NCBI GenBank assembly: GCA_026936335.1
Contig: JAPMXV010000030.1
Span: 186,001 to 250,000 of the forward strand
Length of the DNA: 64,000 bases
Origin: Mantamonas sphyraenae
Taxonomy: Eukaryota; CRuMs; Mantamonadidae
Reading direction: 5' to 3'
Shown: positions 1 to 11,235 of the stretch, one piece after another
Numbering within the stretch: the stretch's first letter is position 1
How the letters are laid out: the number at the start of each line of letters is the position of its first letter
Translations under genes and position numbers: made by a program
Notes under the pieces: model-generated
Told to the model about the DNA's origin: nothing
What the model saw: only the letters and a program-made list of their open reading frames with translations
Databases searched by the model: none

Positions 1-1238
1 CCGACATGATAGTACAGCTCACAGTCGGAACACAGCACCACGTCGCGATCGTGTGCGCTGCCTTTGCCGCACGCTGCACATCGACACTGCTCACAAACCA
101 TCCCGACAAACCCGTCGTCGCCGTCGTCCTCCTCTCCCTCACTCACGGGCAACCCAGGCACGCGTGCACGCAGAGGCTCCGGATGCGACGCGTCAAAGCA
201 GTCGCGATGGTAGGCCACCTGGCATACGCGGCAGGTGTCCAGGGGGCGCTCGGATGTTGCTGGCTCGCCGCACTCGCGGCACAGACACTGGGGACACTTC
301 CAATCTGCACGAGAGCCTCCATGCAGGTCCATCGTAGCGGTGTGGAGGCAATCCTCGTGGTAAATGCCCAGGCAATGGCTGCAGGTGATGCAGCGGTCGA
401 GCTTGCTTCGTTTTCCGCACACATTGCACTCACACTTTTCGCAGAACCAGCGCTTGCCTGAGGCCAGTTTCACAGGTGTGGGCAGGCACGCAACGTGGAA
501 TTCGGTGGAACAGCTGCAACAGGTGACTGTGGACGGCCGGCTTCCTGATGACGAGTTCAGCGGCGATGTGTGGTCGCTGCATCGAGGACACGGCTGTCCT
601 TGCATGTCGATTCCTGAGGTTTTAAGTGGGGCCACCTCTGTGCCCCATGCTGGACTGGGAGGCCGGATGGAGACGGGCAGAAAGTCGTACATGTTGTACG
701 GGTTGCCGTCGACCGCAGGCAGCTGGCGAAGCTGCTTTGTCAGCTGCAGCGGCGACACGTCCATGTCAACATCGCGCTTTTCCAAATCCAGGCGCATGCT
801 GCGAGGTACAGACAGCCACACCCGCTCCATGTTCCCTCCTTCCGTGTTTGTTGGCACTTTGGTTGGGTTGATCTGCACCGACGGCACAGGCACGTCCGAG
901 TGCCCTCCCATTGCACCCGCAGGAATGGACTCCTTGTAATCCAGCGTCCTCCCCCTTGCTGGTTGATTCGACGATGCTTTCTTCCTGTTGTCCTGCCAGG
1001 TTGTGCTCGCCGAATCCACCGTCACACCACTGATGTCCGGCGTTTCGCCAAACATGGCCATCAGCGCATCGTCCATGATGGCTGGGTCGACACCCAGTCC
1101 GTCCTCGCCCAAGTCGAAGGAACTCGCTGCCTCGGAGAAATCCGCTTCGGACAGAGACGCCTCGTACGGGTTGCCTGAGTACGGAATCGAAGCGCTGGCG
1201 CTGCCGTTGCTGTTTGCGCGAGGAAACACCTGCGCTGC

Positions 1239-1288
<50 letters not shown>

Positions 1289-2523
1289 ACTGGTGTGATG
1301 GTGGCGATGCTTCTTTGGCGCATACCGCCATACGTGCTGGTTAGTCTTGGACACCACAGCATAGCGCACAGCAGCGAGGGTGTCCATGAGCGGATCGTCG
1401 CGGCGGTCTTCGAGATTGAGATCTTGCTGCAGCTGATACGTGTACCTGCGCAACCTGGGCACTGTGCGCGACTCGGTGCACCGCGGACAAAACCAGTTGC
1501 CCTCGGGGACATGGATGAGCTCGGGCACCAAACAGTCCGTGTGGTACGCCTGGTCGCAAAAGTCGCACAGCAGCAACTTTTCTGTGCGGTCGTCGGTGAG
1601 ACACACCTGGCAGTGCTGTGGCAAGGCAACGATGGTGAGTGTCCAATGCACTACAAAGTCAAGCCCCTTCTCTGGTGTGCGTCCAACTTACGTGCGGATG
1701 AAAGCGGTAGGAAAAGGGATAGAACCAGGGCACCAAACCAGTAGGCCCCTCGGCACTCATCCCTCCCACCCAGTGCACCTCGACATATTCTGACGTCACC
1801 TTTGTGTTGGATGGGATGCTTTCCAAGCTCAACAGGTTTGCAATCTCTGCTTGCTTCATCGTCACCGTCTCTTCGGTGACAATTGTGGATTTGTGTCCGT
1901 CAAGCGCGACTGCCACCCCTGCATCGAGAGGAGGTTTCCGTGTGACCTGTGTCCTTCTTTTTCCTCTGTTCTTTTGCTGTCGCCTGCGCTTGGCCGAGGC
2001 CTTGCGTTCGCTGCTTGTCTTGCCCTGGCCGTTCTTCACCCCAGGAGGCCGCCCGCGCCTCTTTGGTTTGGGCGATTCCTCCTCTTGCCGCGGCGTGTTG
2101 AGGCTGCTCCTCGTGCTGTACGTGTCTGCAATATGCGTGTGTGTGTCGCAAGCGTCCAGTGTGCGTGGGACACGTGCGTACGGCCGTTGTCCACCCCGGG
2201 AGGGGCTTTCGTGTCAGCAGATCAGGAAGAGCGAACGCCCAAATTTGCACAACCCGCCACACGCGTGTTTTCAGACCCGTTTCCCACAATTGGCGCTGTC
2301 CGTGTGTATGCCAAGCACCAAAGTGACACCTACCCGATGTGGAACTGGGTTTGGAGTCGTCGTCCGAGTCGGACCAGTCTCGTGTTGAATGCAGCTTTCT
2401 GCGTCGCTTTTCTCGGGGGGACAACTTCCTCGTCGGCTTCGTCGTCCAATCCTCCTCCTCAGATTCATCCGACACGAGTTCTTGTGCACGTCGCGACGCC
2501 GTCCTGCGCAGACGCTTGGTCAT
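1..2523 (-). CDS. Multi-PHD-finger chromatin protein, 3' end outside window
   Basis: Spliced gene running off the left edge. Exons I can place: 2523-2334, 2125-1692, 1615-1334 and 1286 to beyond 1; donors are gtaggt, gtaagt and gtatgg. Exon 1 encodes a basic/acidic N-terminus from ATG 2523. Exon 2 has an AT-hook-like KRRGRPPG (about 2040-2070). Exon 3 carries a complete PHD finger beginning HCQVCLTDD and ending NWFCPRC. The long last exon has a poly-Gln run, an acidic region, then a second cysteine-rich cluster (about 620 to 1) with at least two more PHD-type units, including WFCEKC, CNVCGKRS, WKCPQC and CRVCQVAYH. PHD fingers read histone H3 tails, so a nuclear chromatin role is likely. Clustered PHDs with an AT-hook recall KMT2-like or PHF-type proteins, but no SET or other catalytic domain is visible here. 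Exon 4 stays open for about 1.29 kb in one frame, checked by hand from 1286 to about 900 and more quickly beyond. Confidence 0.8.
1240..1289 (-). repeat. CAG trinucleotide tract encoding poly-Gln at a 3' splice site
   Basis: About 15 CAG units on the minus strand. The tract follows the inferred acceptor (…accagtag, intron 1287-1333) immediately, and the exon downstream is open only in the CAG/Gln frame. All other frames give poly-Ala or poly-Ser and then close or lose the PHD region. Confidence 0.8.
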
Positions 2524-2906
2524 AGGTGCGCGTTGGCCACGTTGTGTTTGGCAGCGGCGCGCCCTCGACTTTGCTCAACGACATGCAGCTGCATGCAGTG
2601 TCGCACATGTTCTAGGTGAGTCATTAACTGGGAATGGATGAGACATTCAACTGTGTGAGTGCTTCTGTGAGGCCTGCGCTCGAAAGGCAACGCGGCGGAA
2701 AGTCTGCACGCTACCGGTCGCAGGTCCGTGCCACACTGAGCTCAAGAAGATGTTGTGTCAAAAACCACAGAGTCCCTTCTATTTTGTATCCGAGCGAGGC
2801 AGCACTCGCCTTTGATTGATGGCGAAAATGGACCCAAATGAGCGCGGAAGGAGCTGGGACCTCCGTGGTCGATTGCACGGAACTCGCAGCACCCTGTCAA
2901 GGCGGT
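2524..2906. other. Intergenic, 383 bp
   Basis: Lies between the stop of the formyltransferase and the start of the PHD gene, both on the minus strand. It must hold the 3' UTR of the first and the promoter and 5' UTR of the second. I see no ORF, tRNA or repeat worth calling. Confidence 0.5.
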
Positions 2907-4035
2907 TCAATGTGAGGCACTGCTGCCGCCGGTACTGGTGCTGCTGCTGCTGCTTTCGCCCGATTCATTCGCCTGTGGGAGCAGGTTTGTGCCCTCTTTG
3001 TGTCCCAAGATGGCAAGGACGTCGCTGGCAGGGCTGGGCTGGCCTCCCTTTTCCAGGGCCAGTTGGAGCAAGTCAATGGAGCCGTACTTGCATCCAATGG
3101 TCACAGCACCTGTTTGCGAGTCGATGGCCAGCACGTCGCCTCGCTGACCCATCTTGCCGTACATTTCGCCTTTGCGGCACGCATGGATGTACACTGTGGT
3201 GCCTGCCATGTCCACGTAGGGCACCTGGAACGGAGGGAAGATGAGGGAGCGAAGACGCTGGCTGAGCGATGCTGCGACGTCGCAAAAGTCTGCCTCCAGT
3301 CTGTCATACGGAAACTGGCCCATGGGGTGGTACGTGGTGAGCTTGGGATCCTGTGGCACGGCCTGGATATCCCCATTGAGAATGGCCAAGAGGGAGTCCA
3401 TGAGCAGCTGTTCGCCTTGCACAATGGCCTCGTTGTACAGGTCAAACGCGGTTGTCTCGGGAGTGATCTCCCAGTACTTCTGTGCGTACACGGCGCCTGC
3501 GTCGATGCCTTCGTCGGGGACCTGGTGCAAGGAAATGCCCATCATCTGCAAACCGTCATGGATGGCCCAGGCAAATGGGTCGCAGCCGCGCAAGAGCGGC
3601 AGGGGCGCGTTGTGCAAGTTCACCACGCCCAGTTTGGGAATAGCAATCAGCTGCGATCGGATGATGGACCGGCACTGCAGACTCAGCACCATGTCCAGCT
3701 GCATCGATTGGTACACCTCCAACATGTCCTTGCTGTTTGGGTTTTTCGGTTGGAACAAACTGACGCCCTCTTCGAACGACAGCTCCAACGCCTTTTTCAC
3801 GAACGACTCACGCCACGTGTCCTCCCCAGAGTCGCCAGCGTCACCGACCACACACACAACCTCCACCCCTTCCATCGCATGCAGCACAGCAAGACCACGC
3901 GCAGCAATCGTCCCGTTGCCGATCAGACACACTCTGAGCACACTCGACCCTTTGTCAGCCGCCTGTGCTCGCACCTGACACCTCTGCGCCAACCACAACC
4001 GTGGTCATCCAACAGCCCACATACCGAAAAGTCAT
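2907..4035 (-). CDS. Formyltransferase (Formyl_trans_N plus C-terminal domain)
   Basis: Two exons: 4035-4025 (11 nt, ATG ACT TTT CG) and 3933-2907; intron 3934-4024 with donor gtatgt and acceptor ctcag. Splicing gives a 345-residue protein starting MTFRVCLIGNGTIAARG, which restores the Rossmann-like N-terminal strand. Without the mini-exon there is no usable ATG. The family transfers a formyl group from 10-formyltetrahydrofolate. The catalytic Asn-His-Asp triad is visible: N109 and H111 in NLHNAPLPLLRG, D148 in EGIDAG. A C-terminal OB-like domain (about 225-310) matches Formyl_trans_C, followed by a Ser-rich tail. There is no mitochondrial presequence, so a cytosolic amine or sugar N-formyltransferase is as likely as a methionyl-tRNA enzyme. 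Confidence 0.8.
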
Positions 4036-4156
4036 TGTTGTCGTTGTGAGAGAAACCAAATGGATTTGTTGTGTGCACGCGGGGCGTGTGTTTTGGTGGC
4101 AGCAGCCCTCAGCCCTGTCAGCGACACGGGAGACAGCTGACTTTCGCAACCAAGGC

Positions 4157-7072
4157 TCAAAACGCTTTCCCGGACGTCTTGTTGCCCCGGAGCAGGTTGG
4201 TCATGCTCTTGTTCTTCTTGAGACGAGCAAACTGGGCACTGCTGATGGCCTCCATCTTCTCGCGCTTGAGACGCTGCTCTTCCAGCTCGCGTTCGCGTCG
4301 CAGCTCCTGCAGCTTCTGCTCCAACTCCAGCTTGGACTGCACGTGCAGTTCATCGTTGAGATGCACCAGATCCTCGGCCACAAGCTCGCGGCTCCAGCGA
4401 CGCTTGCGCGAGACGAGGATCTTGTGAAAGTCGACTTCGTCCGAGGGCGCCACCTCGACCTCGAAGGACTCCTGCTGGTGTTCGGGGTCCACACGGCGAG
4501 TGAAGGTCTCGATGACCATGGAGGAAAACAGTTCGAGGATGAGAAAGACGACCACAAAGAAGTAGGCGGCAAAGTAGATGCTGGCGTAGCCGCTGGTGCG
4601 GTAGATGCACGCATACAGGATGTCATTCCAATTGTTGATGATCATGAGTTGGAAGTTGGTCAGCATGGCCCGTCCGATGTTGTCAAACGTGGCCTCCGGG
4701 TTCTCGTAGTCCGGCAGGTTGTCCAGCTGGCCTGCAAACAACTCCATGCCCACGATGCTGAAGAAGTAAAAGGCAAAGATGAGCATGCCACCCACAGAGA
4801 GGAGCACAAACACGCTCTGGCGCAGCGTAAACAGAAACATGTCAAACACACTCTCGTCCAGGCTCAACAGTCGGCCCAGCAGCGACTGCGGCCGCGACCC
4901 TGTCTTTTCTGTGTACATGGACGTCTCGTGCTTGGTCCAGTGTTGCGAGGCAGATCTCTTGACACCGTGGCCGTCGTCGTTGACGCTGCCAGTGTGATCG
5001 GTGTGTTCGCCGTCGCTCTCTTTCGCCTCGTCGTCCTCAGAGCTTTCCTTGTCGCCGTCGCTTTCCGCCGCTGGCTCCTGGATGCTCACGTGGCGACCTT
5101 CGGCGTCGCCACCAGAGGTAGTTGAGGGAATGGGCCCTTCGCTGCTCTGGACATTAAACACAGTGGGGTCTGCCTGGGCGCTGAGGTTGCGCAGGACGTG
5201 GAAGCCGCGCAGGATGGTGAGGTTGAAAAACACGGGAACCGCCCCAGCGGCAAAGAGGATGAGGAACAAGATGCTGCCAAACAGGCACATTGTATCCAGC
5301 TTGTTCCATGCGCTGTTCCAAAAGTAGCGCGTGCCGAGAACGGCAACCTTGATGGCCAACTCGAGGGCGAGCAGGGCAAGGAAGACGTACTTGGTCACAA
5401 GGAGCTCGTGGCCGCCGACGTCGGTGTGCACCACAATCAAAATGACGTTGATGAGCGCCAGGGCGAGACTGACGTACTGAAAGGTGACGGAGCGGACGGC
5501 ACGGGCTGCAAGTTCACGACGCACGAGCATGGCACGGAAGAACGCGCTGAGAGTGTCCTGGATGCGGTCCGGTTCGTGGTTGCGGATGGGTCGGAGACGC
5601 CAACGCAGCATGTCGGCCAGCATGCAAAACTCGTCGGGGTCGATGCAGCCGTTGTTGTCCGAATCCAGGGTGTCAAAGAGGAGGCGGACCTCGGTCTCGC
5701 TGGCTTCCGGGTGGATGACCTTGAGGAGGTAGGACCACTCCTCATAGTCGATGGTGCCGTCGTTGTTCATGTCGATGACCTGAAAGGCGGCGAGGAAGTT
5801 GCGCTTCTCCTTGATGAGGCCACGCACCACAAAGTTTTTGTGTTGCTCCTTGTACGAGTCGTAGATGACGGCGAGGAGGATGCCCGAGAAGAGAAGGCTG
5901 ATGATGAGAAAGGTGGAAAAGAAGATGAAGGACCACTGGGACTTGTCAAAGGCCGGATAGAGGACGTCGGGGTAGTTTTCTGTGGTGAGGAGCACAAACA
6001 CGGCGAGCATGCTCTGGCCAATGTTGTCGAAGCGGTCTTGCGGGATGGTGTCGGGGTAGAGATAGATGCCGCGGAAGCAGAGGACACCGACGTAGGCCCA
6101 GATGAGGATGACAAAGGTGTAGACGAGCATGACACCCAACACGGGCGGGAGGGCCTTGCCAATGACCTGTGCAGTGCGGCGGAGGGTGCGCGACTGGGCA
6201 ATAAAGAGAAATGGACGCAGGGGACGGGAGAAGCGAAAGGTGGTGCCAAAGGTGATGGTGCAGAAGAGGTCGATGGCGTTGATGATGACGAGGATGAAGT
6301 TTGTGAGCTGCCACTTGTAGGAGAAGTAGACACGCCAGCCAAAGGGTCGCATGCGGATCCAACAGTCTGCGAACTGGACTATGACGCTGATGATGCCGAT
6401 GCCGAGTTCGGAACGGCGTTCGACCTCGCTGTCTTCTGCAGTGCGCCAGGAAGGCGGCTCAATGAGGACGAGGAGCATTTGCATGAGGATGTTGAGGCGC
6501 ACAAAGAGCTGATACCACCTGTTCTTGCGCAGGTAGTACATGTTGCGCTGGTGGTCGGTCATGGCCTCGAGTTTGAGGTGTTCGCCCGAAAGGCCGACGC
6601 GAATGTACTGGGCTGCACGCATGAATGCCTCGTCGCGGGTGCCCACGTTGAGGTTGAGGAGACCCGCCGATGCGTTGCTGAGGAGGGGTTGCTTCCTTTG
6701 ACGCTTGGAGGAGCGGGTGGCCTTGCGCAGCCAGTCGCGAGAGGCAAGTTTGTCGCGGAGCACTTTGCCCGTCATCTTGCCTGCGTTGCTGGAGGCCCGA
6801 TTGCGACTGCCCGAGGAGGAGGAGGAGGAGGCGACGTCGCCACTGGTGAGGCGTGCGCCAATGGTGCCTGCAGTGGCAAGCACGAGCGGGTCAGCCTCCC
6901 AGGACGGGCTGTCTGCACCGGGCTCTGAGCGGGCAGTGCTGGGCGGGCGGTGGGGCATGCCGCCGCGACCCTCTGCGCGCGAGGCCAGCAAGCGCTCGTC
7001 TTCGCTGTACTCGGACGCATTCTCGGCCTCTGCCACATAGTCGGTGTCGAGAGTGGGCGGCACGTAGCTCAT
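4157..7072 (-). CDS. Two-pore cation channel with central EF-hands
   Basis: Single exon, 971 residues from ATG 7072; the open frame upstream to 7891 is low-complexity and not needed. Two six-helix channel domains: domain I about 185-410 with pore motif TTENYPDVLYPAF (363-375), domain II about 528-860 with pore motif IINNWNDILY (811-820). These match the TPC filters (NPDV-like and NNW-like). Between them sit two canonical EF-hand loops, DMNNDGTIDYEE (434-445) and DSDNNGCIDPDE (470-481), as in plant TPC1 and unlike vertebrate TPCs. A disordered acidic insert of about 95 residues (641-735) interrupts domain II between S4 and S5. The C-terminus is a charged coiled coil (about 895-945). Probably a Ca2+-regulated endolysosomal or vacuolar cation channel; selectivity cannot be read from sequence. 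Confidence 0.88.
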   Translation of the reverse strand: MSYVPPTLDTDYVAEAENASEYSEDERLLASRAEGRGGMPHRPPSTARSEPGADSPSWEADPLVLATAGTIGARLTSGDVASSSSSSGSRNRASSNAGKMTGKVLRDKLASRDWLRKATRSSKRQRKQPLLSNASAGLLNLNVGTRDEAFMRAAQYIRVGLSGEHLKLEAMTDHQRNMYYLRKNRWYQLFVRLNILMQMLLVLIEPPSWRTAEDSEVERRSELGIGIISVIVQFADCWIRMRPFGWRVYFSYKWQLTNFILVIINAIDLFCTITFGTTFRFSRPLRPFLFIAQSRTLRRTAQVIGKALPPVLGVMLVYTFVILIWAYVGVLCFRGIYLYPDTIPQDRFDNIGQSMLAVFVLLTTENYPDVLYPAFDKSQWSFIFFSTFLIISLLFSGILLAVIYDSYKEQHKNFVVRGLIKEKRNFLAAFQVIDMNNDGTIDYEEWSYLLKVIHPEASETEVRLLFDTLDSDNNGCIDPDEFCMLADMLRWRLRPIRNHEPDRIQDTLSAFFRAMLVRRELAARAVRSVTFQYVSLALALINVILIVVHTDVGGHELLVTKYVFLALLALELAIKVAVLGTRYFWNSAWNKLDTMCLFGSILFLILFAAGAVPVFFNLTILRGFHVLRNLSAQADPTVFNVQSSEGPIPSTTSGGDAEGRHVSIQEPAAESDGDKESSEDDEAKESDGEHTDHTGSVNDDGHGVKRSASQHWTKHETSMYTEKTGSRPQSLLGRLLSLDESVFDMFLFTLRQSVFVLLSVGGMLIFAFYFFSIVGMELFAGQLDNLPDYENPEATFDNIGRAMLTNFQLMIINNWNDILYACIYRTSGYASIYFAAYFFVVVFLILELFSSMVIETFTRRVDPEHQQESFEVEVAPSDEVDFHKILVSRKRRWSRELVAEDLVHLNDELHVQSKLELEQKLQELRRERELEEQRLKREKMEAISSAQFARLKKNKSMTNLLRGNKTSGKAF

Positions 7073-7351
7073 TCTGATCGAGTCGTCGTGTTCGCTGATG
7101 GTGACGAGTGAAGGAAAAGGGTACGGTGTTGTTGTTGGCTCCCGGCCGCGCGCAGCGTCGTGCAAGCCGAATGCAATGCGCATCCAAAACAGCACGGAGC
7201 GAGAGTACGCATACGAACGTGCTGAGACGCAGGGCAGTGGGCGAGAGGAGGCGGGCAAGGGGAACAGGTGCTGTGACGGGCAGGGGCTGGTGACGGTGAC
7301 GCCGGGAGCACACATGACAGAGAGAGCCACTTTGTGAGCGCAAGGACGCTG

Positions 7352-8154
7352 ATGTACATGCGATTTGCAATGGCCATTTGGTGCACGTGGGTGCTTGTGC
7401 TGGGCTTCATCCAGGGTCCGTACCTGCACTTTTTCGAGTACTTCACCAACGTGAGCTGGACGCTGAACACAACATACTTCTGGCTGGTCAGTCTGCTCTC
7501 CTATCGCGACAGGAAACGTCCCGAGATGGATCGTTTCTCGCAGCGCTTCGTGCCCAACGCGAGCGCAAACTTGTACACGAGCGCCGAATTGGTCCTGCAC
7601 GAGAACACGCCCTTTGAGACGGTGACGTGGATCCTGTTCCAAATGACCTTCCCTGTATCCATTGTCGTGTCTGCGGTGTTCTGGTCCATCCTTTACCCCG
7701 AGGTGGTGAAGGTGTTCAGCCCACTGGACTGGTAAGCCGGAGATATGTGTGACGAGCGCGAACGAATGGCCCATGCGCTGACACGGAACTGGGCACACAC
7801 ACACCCACGGACACACACGGGCTGTCCCATACGCGTGCACACCCACACTGCAGGGTGTACAATGGACAGGCCCACACTCTGAACTTTGCATTCTTGGCCA
7901 CAGACCTGTTTATGGGCAAGCTGTACTTTGTGCCGAAGCACTTTGTTTTTACCGTGCTCTACGCCTGCATGTACCTTGCTTTTGCGCTCATCTGGCACGA
8001 CGAGGAACATCAATGGGTGTATCCCTTCCTCAACACCGATGCACACTTCTGGTGGATGTACTACCTGGGCGTCGTCCTGTTGTTTTTCCTGGGCTTCGGC
8101 GTGGCCAAGCTCCTTGTGCAGCTTCGCAACAGGTGCGTGGTGCTTAATGAGTGA
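7352..8154 (+). CDS. AIG1/ADTRP-like multi-pass membrane hydrolase
   Basis: Exon 1 is 7352-7731 (donor gtaagc), exon 2 starts 7854 after …ctgcag. ATG 7352 is the first usable start. The protein is about 226 residues with five to six hydrophobic segments. Similarity to AIG1/ADTRP (Far-17a family) is in FPVSIVVSAVFW, the GQAHT segment after it, and QWVYPFL near the C-terminus. These human proteins hydrolyse FAHFA lipids using an intramembrane Thr and His; here T32 (YFTNVSW) and H134 (GQAHT) occupy the corresponding places. The 3' end is uncertain: exon 2 can read through to TGA 8152-8154, or splice at 8132/8133 to 8206 and end at 8443 with an unrecognised tail. I favour 8154 because the family ends shortly after the last helix. 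Confidence 0.6.
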
Positions 8155-8514
8155 GGGAATGAACGGTTGGGGGACGTGGTGTGCGACAACCCGTGGATTC
8201 CACAGGGGTTTTCAATCGAGCGACTCTTTTTCTTTGGAGACACCCGCTCGCAATGAAACGCTGTGTGTGCGTTGGAAACCACCGCATGCGCAGCTTTACC
8301 ACGTCAGTGTTCCATGGTGTGCTTGCACGAGCGATAGCTTCCTCATTCAGCTCTCTCCTCGCTTGGCTGGAAAAGGTTCCATGCTTTGCAACGGTGATGG
8401 ATCTCCGCTGTCTGTTCCATTCATGTCTACCTTTCACATCTGAGAGCAGGGTGCCCTTGTGGTGAGCAACAAAGCCTCCCTTCGCCATGGCCTGCGCTCG
8501 CTGAACCCCAGCCA
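8155..8514. other. Intergenic, 360 bp
   Basis: Between the AIG1-like gene and the giant orphan ORF, both on the plus strand. It may contain an alternative last exon of the AIG1-like gene (8206-8443, preceded by attccacag). No other feature seen. Confidence 0.4.
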
Positions 8515-11200
8515 ATGAAAACACGTGCACAAACAAGGCGGGAAGCCCAAGAAGCCAAGGTGGGCAGCAGCGATGACACCTTGGCTGACACTGCATACTA
8601 TGACCATGTGTACACCACTACAAAGGTCTTGGTTGAGCAGTATCGTGACAAGGCGCCGCCGCAGAAACCGCACCGGAAGATCGACGCGGCAGCCTGGGCC
8701 ATGGTCACACATTTCTGCAACAAGAGCCACCGCGCGCGAGTGCCATGTCCTATTGAGATGCATGTTGGCCTGGTGCTGAAGATACTACGCTACGGCATTC
8801 GGGACGGAGTCGTTTCAGAAGGCGAGCACCTTCTTTTTGCCCACGCCGTTCTGGCTCTCGTCGCCAATGTGGGCATCTACGACGTTGACAACGATGTCCT
8901 GTTCATGTACAAACTGCACTCCGAGGTGTTCACGTTGCGTCCATTGGTCATGCTGCCAGAGTATGCCAACCCCGACTTTGACACTGTTCATGCAGGGCCA
9001 AGTTTTTGCGATTCGCAATTGCGGGTAGACGCAGCCACTACAGGGGGGCTGTGCAGTGAGGGATGCAAGTGGGTTGAAGACTGCACTCCACTCTCGACGT
9101 CTGACCTGATTGAGATATGTGAGCGGCTGGCAAGTGCCGTGGAACAGCGCCTGCCCGACGCAGCAGGCAAAAACGTTTCGGTCCGTCCGCTTCATCCCCT
9201 GCCCCTATCCTTCACGTCCGTCTCCTTCAACGTGATGCGTACGCAAGACCCAAACTCGAGGCCCGTTGTTAATTCCGAGGGCAAACTCACATACAAGGAG
9301 CTCCGAGACTACTCGTGTGGCCATGGTCGCAATCCGCTTGCTGTGTCCGCACCGTCAAGCCCACTACCGTCTAGCACGGCACTCCACATTACACACGTGG
9401 AAGACATGATTCTTCGAGAGATGCGCTCTACATCGTCGTCTCCGTCGCCATCGACATCTTCGTCATTGTCCTCGGGTGCGTCTCCGGCGTCGGATGCGTC
9501 TACGGCGTCGCATGCGCCTGTGAAAGCTGCCATGCAGTCGATCATCAACAAGATCACACATATGGCTGATAAGCTGGGCGTAGAGCACACGGCAATCCAT
9601 CTGTATCTACAGCGGCCATTGCAAGACACCGATGTCGTCAACTCGAGCAACAGAAGGTACCTGAAGTGGTGCACAGACCTCATCAATAGGTCCAGGCTGT
9701 CACACAAGCAGTTCTTGGAGGCACTGCAGGCTCTGGTACCACATGGGGTGGTTTGGAGCATGAGCAACGAACCCACCGAGAGGGCCCTGTGTGCCTGTCC
9801 AGACGACGGTGTGCTATGGTGCGAATCCATGGGCGGCTCGTTGATGAGTCATGGGTACTGGTACACAGGGACAGGGGACACATGCTACGCGCTCGCGCGC
9901 ACTGATCATCCGTACCGTGTACTAGCAGGGCTGTGGTCCGGCTCGCTGAGCTCTGCGAGCTTTCCCATCTCCGTTGTTGGGGATACGAAGAAAACTATGG
10001 ATCAACTGCGGGACCACATGTCCACAGCAAGTGAACCGTTGGCACTGGCACCGCTGATCCGCGGTGTGTCCCGTTCAAAGAGTACTGTCAAGGAGAGGAA
10101 GACCCTGGTGGACGCCACCATTGCAAAGATCAAGGCAATATGTACTGATGAGCACCTGGAGCGGATGAAGCAGGTGGTTCTGTGGGACGATGCGGAAGCG
10201 AGCGAAGCCGTCGACGAAAACGATGATGGAAACGGCACGGACGGTGTTGATGATCACGATGGAGACGGTGACCCCCTGTTCACCCTCCTGCAGAAGCTAC
10301 CGAACAGGGCGAGGGGTGTACTGGCTGCAGAGGTACTTGCCGCTCAAGAAGGAACCGACCTCAACGCTCTTGTCGACACACTCTCTCTCGTGACCTCCAA
10401 ACTGCCCGACCCCCACTCGCGGGTCATGGATGGTGTCACCGTTGTCTGGGTACGCAGGAGGCCTGTCAAGGCCCGCCCTGTGGACCTGTTTCTGGACAAG
10501 ACCAGCTTTGAGGCATCAAGCCTTCTGCGTGCGCTGGGTGTGCCGCACATCACCAAGGTGCTGGAAAGCGAAGGGCTGAAGGACTGGATTGGGGTTGTGG
10601 AGCGGATGGTGGGCGCAGAGAGAAGCCTTGTGCGTCATGCAAAGCAGGAGAACAACCACAGTGTGTACATACACAAGGCAGCTTGGGACGAATGGCTGGA
10701 CAACGAAGCAACAAGGGAGTTTCTCAAGGCAAACGGCATCCAGCTCAAGACCAGCCAGACTGTTGTGCGCAAGGAGCTGGTGCAAACGCTCTTGCCCCTT
10801 CTGGAGCCGTTTGCGGTGACACGGGAGACCGTGCTGGTGCGCATCACGAAGGAACAGCTGCCGGCCACAATCCCATCGTATTCAAGGCCAGTACTGGTTG
10901 GACTGCCGCAGGAGGTCATCGACGAGCTGCGTGGACTCCTTGCCAAGGTTGTTAAAGCGAAATTTCGTGCTACCGACACGAGCAAACGCCTCACAACGAA
11001 GTACACACGATCTCTTGGGCTCGTACGTCAGCGGCGCTGGCCGGTACCGGAGGATGGCGACATGCGCAAGGTCGTGCAGGTGGTGAACCAAGGCAATGCG
11101 GAAGGGTACCTCGCACAACTTCAGCTACACCGAGCGTGGCTGGGCAAATTGCTCGCCAGCAACAAGAACGACAATGACAACGACAACAGCAACAGCACCC

Positions 11201-11235
<35 letters not shown>

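Noticed and set aside
3955..4149. Separate small gene upstream of the formyltransferase
   Set aside because: Only its MTFR start is used, as the 11-nt first exon of the formyltransferase; the rest is intron or UTR.
5198..6928. 576-residue plus-strand frame opposite the two-pore channel
   Set aside because: Shadow of a strongly conserved channel on the minus strand; Asp/Glu/Val-rich with no domain.
7073..7891. N-terminal extension of the two-pore channel
   Set aside because: Cys/His/Arg-rich low-complexity sequence crossing the divergent gene; the ATG at 7072 gives a normal channel N-terminus.
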